This document shows, in pieces, positions 58,443-64,000 of a stretch of DNA of 64,000 nucleotides. The translations under genes were made by a program, and so were the position numbers. This DNA is from Vibrio rhizosphaerae (GTDB taxonomy: Bacteria > Pseudomonadota > Gammaproteobacteria > Enterobacterales > Vibrionaceae), in assembly GCF_024347095.1 (NCBI RefSeq), contig NZ_AP024903.1:1736001-1800000 (forward strand), in the 5' to 3' direction. Each line of letters opens with the position of its first letter. Positions within the stretch are counted from its first letter, which is position 1. The notes under the pieces are model-generated. The model worked only from the letters and a program-made list of their open reading frames with translations. It did not search any database and had not been told where the DNA came from.

Positions 58443-58775
58443 ATGACACCATTACAATTTTTCAAATGCTTGTCTGATGACACCAGACTCAAGTCGATTT
58501 TGATTATTCATCAACTCGAAGAAGCTTGCGTGTGTGACCTCATGGCTGCACTTGAGCTTGACCAACCGAAAGTTTCACGCCATTTAGCCGAGCTACGCAA
58601 ATGTAATATTTTGCGAGATGAGCGCCGTGGTAAGTGGGTGTATTACCAACTACACGAACAACTGCCTGACTGGGCAAAAGCGGTTATCCGTCAAACGGCT
58701 GATAGCAATCCCGACTACTTTGCTGATGCTTTGTCAAAACTGAAAGCAGCGAAACAGCAAGCTTCTTGCTGCTAA
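58443..58775 (+). CDS. arsR: ArsR, arsenic-responsive repressor
   Basis: A 110-residue winged-helix repressor. The metalloid-sensing cysteines are in EEACVCDLMAAL (Cys29, Cys31) and the recognition helix in LDQPKVSRHLAELRK; a C-terminal Cys pair (ASCC) may add to binding. It represses the ars operon until As(III) binds. Confidence 0.95.
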   Translation: MTPLQFFKCLSDDTRLKSILIIHQLEEACVCDLMAALELDQPKVSRHLAELRKCNILRDERRGKWVYYQLHEQLPDWAKAVIRQTADSNPDYFADALSKLKAAKQQASCC

Positions 58776-58790
58776 TCAAGAGGAATCACC

Positions 58791-59261
58791 ATGAAAATTC
58801 TGTATATCTGCACCCACAACCGCTGTCGCAGTATCTTATCTGAAGCCATCACCAATCATGTGGCCGGAGAACGGATTATTGCCAAAAGTGCCGGGAGCCA
58901 GCCTTCAGGGATGGTGCATCCGCTTTCTGTTCAGTACCTGAAAGAAGCTAATATTTCTGTTGAAGGTCTGCAAAGCCAGTCTTGGGATGAGTTTGAAGAT
59001 TTCCAACCCGATGTGGTTGTGACCGTATGTGATTCTGCTGCCGGAGAAGCCTGCCCTGTGTGGTTTGGTAATTCAGTTAAAGTCCATTGGGGATTAGCCG
59101 ACCCTTCTAAAATTGAAGGCAGTGAAGCAGAGAAAGCCCAAGGGTTTCGCGCCTGTATTGCTGAAATCACAGCGCGGGTTAACCAATTACTCCCCATCGC
59201 AGCACAAGACCTCTCCCCTGCCGAACTCAAAGCGGAATTGGCGAAGTTAGGAGCGCTGTAG
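58791..59261 (+). CDS. arsC: ArsC, thioredoxin-coupled arsenate reductase
   Basis: 156 residues of the low-molecular-weight phosphatase fold: Cys7-x5-Arg13 (CTHNRCR) as arsenate-binding loop, then Cys80 and Cys88 ([13 protein letters not shown]), the pair that completes the disulfide relay in thioredoxin-type ArsC. It reduces arsenate to arsenite in the cytosol. A C-terminal extension ends [16 protein letters not shown]. Confidence 0.93.
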   Translation: MKILYICTHNRCRSILSEAITNHVAGERIIAKSAGSQPSGMVHPLSVQYLKEANISVEGLQSQSWDEFEDFQPDVVVTVCDSAAGEACPVWFGNSVKVHWGLADPSKIEGSEAEKAQGFRACIAEITARVNQLLPIAAQDLSPAELKAELAKLGAL

Positions 59262-59263
59262 GT

Positions 59264-59980
59264 ATGCGTCAAGATATTACCCTGCCGAATATTGATGAGT
59301 CGCAGTTTGAGATTCCAACATTTGATCAGTGTCAGAGCACACCGGCTGACCATGCGCCGCGCATCCTTTTACTTTACGGCTCGTTAAGAAAGCGCTCATT
59401 CAGCCGCTTAGTGGTCGAAGAATGTGCTCGCCTCCTCACGCAAATGGGCGCTGAAGTAAAAATCTTCAACCCTGAAGGTCTGCCACAGACAGATACCGAA
59501 GATGAAAGTCACCCCAAGGTGAAAGAACTCCGGGAATTAATGATGTGGTCAGAAGGACAAGTGTGGTGTTCACCAGAGCGTCACGGCACCATGAGCAGCA
59601 TATTTAAAAGCCAGATTGACTGGGTACCGCTGAGCATCGGGGCCGTAAGGCCGACGCAGGGCAAAACGTTAGCGGTGATGCAGGTCTGCGGGGGTTCACA
59701 GTCATTCAATGTGGTGAATCAGTTACGGATTCTTGGCCGCTGGATGCGCATGGTCACTATCCCGAATCAATCCAGTGTGGCGAAAGCTTTTCTTGAGTTT
59801 GATGAAAACGACCGGATGAAACCTTCCTCTTATTACAATCGGATTGTGGATGTGATGGAAGAGCTCATGAAGTTCACTTTATTGCTGCGGAGCAATAAAG
59901 ACTATTTCGTAGACAGATATTCTGAACGTGTTGAGTCGGCTGATCAGTTAAGCCAGCGTGTCAATCAGCGTTCGATTTGA
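59264..59980 (+). CDS. arsH: ArsH, NADPH-dependent FMN oxidoreductase
   Basis: A 238-residue flavodoxin-like protein: [18 protein letters not shown] at the FMN site, [30 protein letters not shown]. ArsH oxidises organoarsenicals or reduces quinones and metals. It starts 2 nt after the arsC stop. Confidence 0.94.
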   Translation: MRQDITLPNIDESQFEIPTFDQCQSTPADHAPRILLLYGSLRKRSFSRLVVEECARLLTQMGAEVKIFNPEGLPQTDTEDESHPKVKELRELMMWSEGQVWCSPERHGTMSSIFKSQIDWVPLSIGAVRPTQGKTLAVMQVCGGSQSFNVVNQLRILGRWMRMVTIPNQSSVAKAFLEFDENDRMKPSSYYNRIVDVMEELMKFTLLLRSNKDYFVDRYSERVESADQLSQRVNQRSI

Positions 59981-59989
59981 GGGGGAAAT

Positions 59990-61009
59990 ATGGGATTATT
60001 TGAACGCTATTTATCTGTGTGGGTGGGGATTGCCATTGTCGTTGGTATTCTCCTTGGCAGTCTTGTCCCTGACGCTTTCTCTGCCATCGCCAGCCTCGAA
60101 TATGCACATGTCAATCTGGTGATTGCGGTACTCATCTGGCTGATGATTTATCCAATGATGGTACAGATTGACTTTTCTTCATTGAAAGACGTCGGTAAGA
60201 AACCTAAAGGTCTCGCTCTCACCATCGTGATTAACTGGTTAATCAAGCCGTTTACGATGGCTTTCCTTGGCTGGTTATTCTTCAAGGGGCTGTTTGCAGA
60301 CTGGGTGGATCCACAAACGGCAACCGAATATATCGCCGGCATGATCTTACTGGGTGTTGCACCTTGTACCGCCATGGTGTTTGTCTGGAGTCAACTGACC
60401 AAAGGCGATGCAAACTACACACTGGTGCAGGTTTCTATCAACGACATCATCATGATCTTTGCCTTCGCACCGATTGCAGGAATGCTGTTAGGCGTCACCG
60501 ATATTACCGTGCCGTGGGATACATTATTTCTGTCGGTCATCTTATATGTGCTGATTCCGCTGATTGCCGGTGCGGTGACCCGCCAAAAGCTGGATAAGGC
60601 CGATGACCATTCACGATTGAATCAGTTTTTAGCGACGATGAAGCCTTGGTCAATCATCGGCTTACTGGCAACGGTTGTTTTACTCTTTGGCTTTCAGTCG
60701 GAAACGATCATTGCGAAACCGCAAGCGATCGTGCTGATTGCTATTCCGCTGCTGATCCAGACTTACGGCATTTTTGCGATTGCTTATTTTCTGGCGAAAC
60801 AGATGAAGTTACCCCATAACGTCGCCGCTCCCGCCTGCATGATCGGGACATCGAACTTCTTTGAACTGGCCGTTGCCGTCGCAATTTCGTTGTTTGGCCT
60901 GCATTCCGGCGCAGCGCTGGCCACAGTGGTCGGCGTGTTGGTGGAAGTTCCCGTGATGCTGTCGCTGGTGTGGTTTGCGAACCGCACACGGCATTGGTTC
61001 GGAGCGTAA
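59990..61009 (+). CDS. acr3: ACR3-type arsenite efflux permease
   Basis: 339 residues, ten transmembrane segments, of the ACR3/bile-acid:Na+ symporter superfamily, with the essential cysteine in [21 protein letters not shown]. It extrudes As(III). Ribosome-binding site GAGGGGG. Confidence 0.94.
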   Translation: MGLFERYLSVWVGIAIVVGILLGSLVPDAFSAIASLEYAHVNLVIAVLIWLMIYPMMVQIDFSSLKDVGKKPKGLALTIVINWLIKPFTMAFLGWLFFKGLFADWVDPQTATEYIAGMILLGVAPCTAMVFVWSQLTKGDANYTLVQVSINDIIMIFAFAPIAGMLLGVTDITVPWDTLFLSVILYVLIPLIAGAVTRQKLDKADDHSRLNQFLATMKPWSIIGLLATVVLLFGFQSETIIAKPQAIVLIAIPLLIQTYGIFAIAYFLAKQMKLPHNVAAPACMIGTSNFFELAVAVAISLFGLHSGAALATVVGVLVEVPVMLSLVWFANRTRHWFGA

Positions 61010-61011
61010 AC

Positions 61012-61122
61012 ATGTTTGCAGCAGTATTCACCCAATTATTCGCCCAATTCGCTGACTGGCTGACGGATTCAGTGTTCTCACTGTCACCTGCGTCTGAGTT
61101 GGGGATGCCGGATGTTCAATGA
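61012..61122 (+). pseudogene. 36-codon fragment of an ArsP/YraQ-type permease gene
   Basis: ATG 61012 to TGA 61122: FAAVFTQLFAQFADWLTDSV then FSLSPASELG. This closely resembles the amino end of SO_0444/ArsP-type permeases as I recall them (an ADWLT-FGLSPESRLG-type start), which continue with a long membrane domain. Here it stops, leaving 18 bp before the next arsC. Likely a remnant of a deleted permease. Confidence 0.6.
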
Positions 61123-61140
61123 AAAAAATAAGGTAACGTT

Positions 61141-61578
61141 ATGATTGTGATACATCACAACCCTGAGTGCGGTACATCGAGAAATGTTTTGCAGATCATT
61201 GAGGATGCAGGATATACACCGGTTATCATCGAATACTTACAAGACGGATGGACACGAAATCAGCTTCTGGGGCTTTTTGCCGCGGCGAACATCACACCGC
61301 GGGAAGCGCTGAGAACGAGTAAATCCCCGGCCAAAGCGCTGGGATTACTCGATGAAAATGTCACCGATGAAACGCTCATCAATGCCATGCTTGAGCACCC
61401 GGTTTTAGTCAATCGGCCCATCGTCTGTTCGCCAAAAGGCGTCAAATTATGTCGGCCAAGTGAAGCGGTGCTGGCTTTACTCGACAACTGGCCGGCGGGC
61501 CCGTACTTCAAGGAAGATGGAGAGCAAATTCTGGACGAACAGGGCCGTTTGCTCTCTGAGCCTGAAGCACATCAATAA
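61141..61578 (+). CDS. arsC: ArsC, glutaredoxin-coupled arsenate reductase (R773 type)
   Basis: 145 residues. The catalytic Cys10 is in HHNPECGTSRN, the conserved Arg in LRTSKSPAKALGL, and VNRPIVCSPKGVKLCRP supplies the two further arginines. The fold differs from the first ArsC of the same operon. It uses glutathione and glutaredoxin. GGTAACG precedes the ATG. Confidence 0.92.
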   Translation: MIVIHHNPECGTSRNVLQIIEDAGYTPVIIEYLQDGWTRNQLLGLFAAANITPREALRTSKSPAKALGLLDENVTDETLINAMLEHPVLVNRPIVCSPKGVKLCRPSEAVLALLDNWPAGPYFKEDGEQILDEQGRLLSEPEAHQ

Positions 61579-61596
61579 ACGAAGCGGGATGCAGCG

Positions 61597-62823
61597 TCAA
61601 CGCGGTGTGACATCATCAACATCGCTTGCCATGACACCAGCACCCGCTTTCGCCTGACACACATAAATCGAGGCTTTGAGGCCGGTTTCTGGTTCATATC
61701 GGGCTTCGACCGTTGCTGTGACGGATTCAACCAATGTTGAAGGTATCAGCGCAACGACACAGCCACCAAAACCACCGCCGGTCATGCGCACGCCGCCTTC
61801 ATCACCGATCACGGCTTTCACCATCTCAACTAACAGGTCGATTTCTTGTACGGTGATTTCAAAATCATCACGCATCGATACATGGGATTCCGCCATTAAT
61901 CTGCCCATCCGCCGCATATCATTGGCGCCCAGCGCTTCTGCCGCTTCAAGCGTCCGGGCATTTTCGGTGATAACATGCCGGGCCCGTTTCGCAACGATTG
62001 GGTCCAGTTCTGCACGTCTTTGATTGAATTGCTCGATACTGACATCACGCAGCGCTTTGACACCAAACACTTGCGCGGCTGCTTCACACTGCTGACGACG
62101 GGTATTGTATTCACTGTCGACTAAGCCGCGTTTTTTATTGGAGTTAATGATCAGTACAGCCACGTTTTCCGGCATCGATACCGCCGTTGTTTCCAGACTC
62201 CGACAATCCAGTAGCATGGCGTGGTTTTCACGCCCTTGTGCCGAAATCATTTGATCCATAATGCCGCAGTTACAGCCGACAAATTCGTTCTCCGCCTGCT
62301 GACCATTTAATGCAATTTCCGCCTGACTGATATCCAGATTGAAGAGCGCTTTAAAGGTTTGTCCGATCACCACTTCAAGTGCCGCAGACGAGCTTAATCC
62401 TGCACCTTGCGGGACATTACCGCTGACGGTGATATCTGCGCCGCCGAGCGGATAACCGCGGGCCAGCAGGCACTTCACCACGCCCCGAATGTAGTTCGCC
62501 CACATTTTGTCTGGCTGGAAAGTAATGGCCTGACGGATATCGAACTCGTCGACGGCGTTGCCATAATCCACAGAAACGACACGCACCAGATTGTCATGGC
62601 GCTTCGCGGCAGCGACCACCGTTTGATAGTTAATCGCACAGGGCAATACGAAGCCATCATTGTAGTCAGTGTGTTCTCCAATCAGGTTCACCCGCCCGGG
62701 GGCTTGAATGATATGGCTGGGCGCATAGCCCAACACCTGTTCAAAGCTCTGTTTTACAAAGCTCTGTTTTACAAGACCCTGTTTTACAAGGCCCTGATTC
62801 ACATTGTGGATACAATCAGACAT
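61597..62823 (-). CDS. galK: GalK, galactokinase with N-terminal repeat insertion
   Basis: 408 residues of the GHMP kinase family: [25 protein letters not shown] (galactose signature, written to 20 here: [18 protein letters not shown]), ATP loop [14 protein letters not shown] and [10 protein letters not shown]. It phosphorylates galactose. About fifteen residues near the N-terminus (GLVKQ repeated, residues ~11-25) are absent from usual GalK and arise from a DNA tandem repeat. It is downstream of galT in the same operon. Confidence 0.94.
   Translation of the reverse strand: MSDCIHNVNQGLVKQGLVKQSFVKQSFEQVLGYAPSHIIQAPGRVNLIGEHTDYNDGFVLPCAINYQTVVAAAKRHDNLVRVVSVDYGNAVDEFDIRQAITFQPDKMWANYIRGVVKCLLARGYPLGGADITVSGNVPQGAGLSSSAALEVVIGQTFKALFNLDISQAEIALNGQQAENEFVGCNCGIMDQMISAQGRENHAMLLDCRSLETTAVSMPENVAVLIINSNKKRGLVDSEYNTRRQQCEAAAQVFGVKALRDVSIEQFNQRRAELDPIVAKRARHVITENARTLEAAEALGANDMRRMGRLMAESHVSMRDDFEITVQEIDLLVEMVKAVIGDEGGVRMTGGGFGGCVVALIPSTLVESVTATVEARYEPETGLKASIYVCQAKAGAGVMASDVDDVTPR
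62745..62802 (-). repeat. 15-bp tandem repeat inside galK
   Basis: Three full copies of AGCTCTGTTTTACAA/GACCCTGTTTTACAA (62745-62789) and one partial copy. In frame they encode [15 protein letters not shown] in the GalK N-terminus. Confidence 0.9.
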
Positions 62824-62932
62824 AGAAACACTCTCTTAAACATGAAAATGGGGATCGGGATAACACATTGCCACTTGCCTGTGAGTCGTCAGTTGCATTA
62901 TCCCGTGACCGGGATTCACCGAATTTGCCGGG

Positions 62933-63997
62933 TTACTGTGCTTTATAATGCACATCGCTCAGCTCACGCAGACGCTGCGCGGCTTGTTCTGCGGTGAGAT
63001 CGCGTTGCGCCTCAGCTAACATTTCATAGCCCACCATGAACTTTCGGACCGTGGCACTGCGGAGCAGCGGCGGATAGAACACCGCGTGTAATTGCCAGTG
63101 TTCGATGCTCTCCCCTTCCGCATCCGCGTCGGTAAAGAATGGCGCATAGTGCCAGCCCATGCTGTACGGGAAAGAACATTGGAACAGGTTGTCGTATCGA
63201 CTGGTCAGTTTTTTGATTGCTACGGCGAGATCATCCCGCTGCGCTTCACTCAGTTCACTCATACGGCGAATATGTGTTTTAGGCAGCAGCATGGTTTCAA
63301 ATGGCCATGCGGCCCAATAAGGCACCAGCGCGATCCAGTGCTCAGTTTCAACCACCATCCGCGAGCCATCTTTAAGCTCAGCTTGCACATAGTCCACCAA
63401 CAAGTGACGGCCATACGCTTGGTAATAGGCTCTTTGATAATGATCTTTACGCGCGATCTCGTTCGGTAAGAAGCTATTCGCCCAAATCTGGCCGTGCGGA
63501 TGCGGCTGTGAGCACCCCATCGTTTCACCTTTGTTCTCAAATACTTGTACCCAGAGGTAGTCTTTACCGAGAGCTTCAATCTGATCATTCCAGGTATCAA
63601 TCACATGACGGATTTGACCCACCGTCAGCTCCGGCAAGGTTTTGCTGTGATCCGGAGAAAAGCAGATCACGCGGCTCAAACCGCGAACCCCTTGGGTTTG
63701 AAACAACGGATGGTCGGATACCGGCGCATCGGGTGAATCAACCATCAGCGCGGCAAAATCATTATCGAACACATACGTGCCCTGATAGTCCGGATTGACA
63801 TCGCCAGAAACGCGTTTGTTTGTCGGGCAGAGAAAACAGGTCTCATCGTAGCCGGGTAACGCATCAAGTGCGGGTTGCTCATCCGCGCCACACCAAGGCC
63901 GTTTGGCACGATGAGGGGAAACTAAAATCCATTGACCCGTCAGTGGGTTGTAACGACGATGTGGGTGATCCACCGGGTTAAATTCAATGTTCGGCAT
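62933..63997 (-). CDS. galT: GalT, galactose-1-phosphate uridylyltransferase
   Basis: 354 residues, complete within 3 bp of the window edge. The active site HPH is in [15 protein letters not shown]. Zinc/structural residues sit in [11 protein letters not shown], and [16 protein letters not shown] is near the end. It transfers UMP between UDP-glucose and galactose-1-phosphate in the Leloir pathway. galE would be expected upstream, outside the window. Confidence 0.95.
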   Translation of the reverse strand: MPNIEFNPVDHPHRRYNPLTGQWILVSPHRAKRPWCGADEQPALDALPGYDETCFLCPTNKRVSGDVNPDYQGTYVFDNDFAALMVDSPDAPVSDHPLFQTQGVRGLSRVICFSPDHSKTLPELTVGQIRHVIDTWNDQIEALGKDYLWVQVFENKGETMGCSQPHPHGQIWANSFLPNEIARKDHYQRAYYQAYGRHLLVDYVQAELKDGSRMVVETEHWIALVPYWAAWPFETMLLPKTHIRRMSELSEAQRDDLAVAIKKLTSRYDNLFQCSFPYSMGWHYAPFFTDADAEGESIEHWQLHAVFYPPLLRSATVRKFMVGYEMLAEAQRDLTAEQAAQRLRELSDVHYKAQ

Positions 63998-64000
63998 CTT

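Noticed and set aside
62407..62997. 196-codon + strand frame over galK/galT junction
   Set aside because: Antisense to galK and galT, which are certain; the length results from the low-stop antisense frame.

Overview
The window comes from a Vibrionaceae chromosome of moderate GC. The gene content and several neighbourhoods are typical of vibrios: fnr-uspE-ttcA, potABCD, norM with a periplasmic ATP-dependent DNA ligase, a TonB2 system with TtpC, and a tandem glycine riboswitch in front of a Na+/glycine symporter. The left 11.3 kb is the E-to-N half of a prodigiosin (pig) cluster. Red-pigmented vibrios such as V. gazogenes or V. ruber are therefore the likely source. The species name is inference.

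Layout. 1-11258: pigE (5' end outside the window) and pigF-N on the + strand, closely spaced or overlapping, ending at a strong bidirectional terminator. Nearly the whole bipyrrole (MBC) branch is here (PigF-PigN); PigE belongs to the monopyrrole (MAP) branch. pigA-D should lie to the left. 11430-14803: a FIST-domain protein (NosP/VpsV-like) with a hybrid histidine kinase, and a small membrane protein. 15125-17961: fnr with a perfect FNR box just before its start, uspE and ttcA. 18133-24838: a Bax-type glucosaminidase, a membrane protein, potABCD and a CobB sirtuin. 25036-28126: an HAAAP amino-acid carrier and amtB, the latter with a sigma-54 promoter and NtrC-like sites. 28127-34874: a VpsR-like regulator lacking GAFTGA, mobA-mobB, nagK and a chemotaxis receptor. 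35007-40174: a small conserved protein, a fructosamine-kinase-like protein, a riboflavin-synthase paralogue, norM and the ligase. 40335-45215: an iron-regulated TonB2 operon with a Fur box. 45384-46118: a GDPD phosphodiesterase.

Accessory material follows. 46440-47530 looks like a stranded integron gene cassette: an AT-rich unknown membrane ORF whose stop codon runs into a Vibrio-type attC sequence lacking its 3' core. 50711-52673 pairs a DUF4123 (T6SS adaptor-type) gene with a zinc-dependent phospholipase C-family gene, with no VgrG nearby. 54904-56430 is an AT-rich 508-codon orphan that I cannot assign; it is flanked by inverted repeats. Two copies of a dispersed repeat (about 55 bp core, about 78% identical by eye) lie at 54715-54769 and 58228-58293. 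A truncated VOC-family gene sits at 57973-58056.

The right end carries an arsenic operon (arsR, thioredoxin-type arsC, arsH, ACR3, a 36-codon permease fragment, glutaredoxin-type arsC). It is followed on the other strand by galT-galK, where galK has an in-frame 15-bp tandem repeat near its N-terminus.

Three regulators whose targets can be read from the DNA tie the core genes to respiration and nutrition: FNR (fnr), Fur (TonB2) and NtrC/sigma-54 (amtB). I see no tRNA, rRNA, CRISPR array, complete insertion sequence or prophage.
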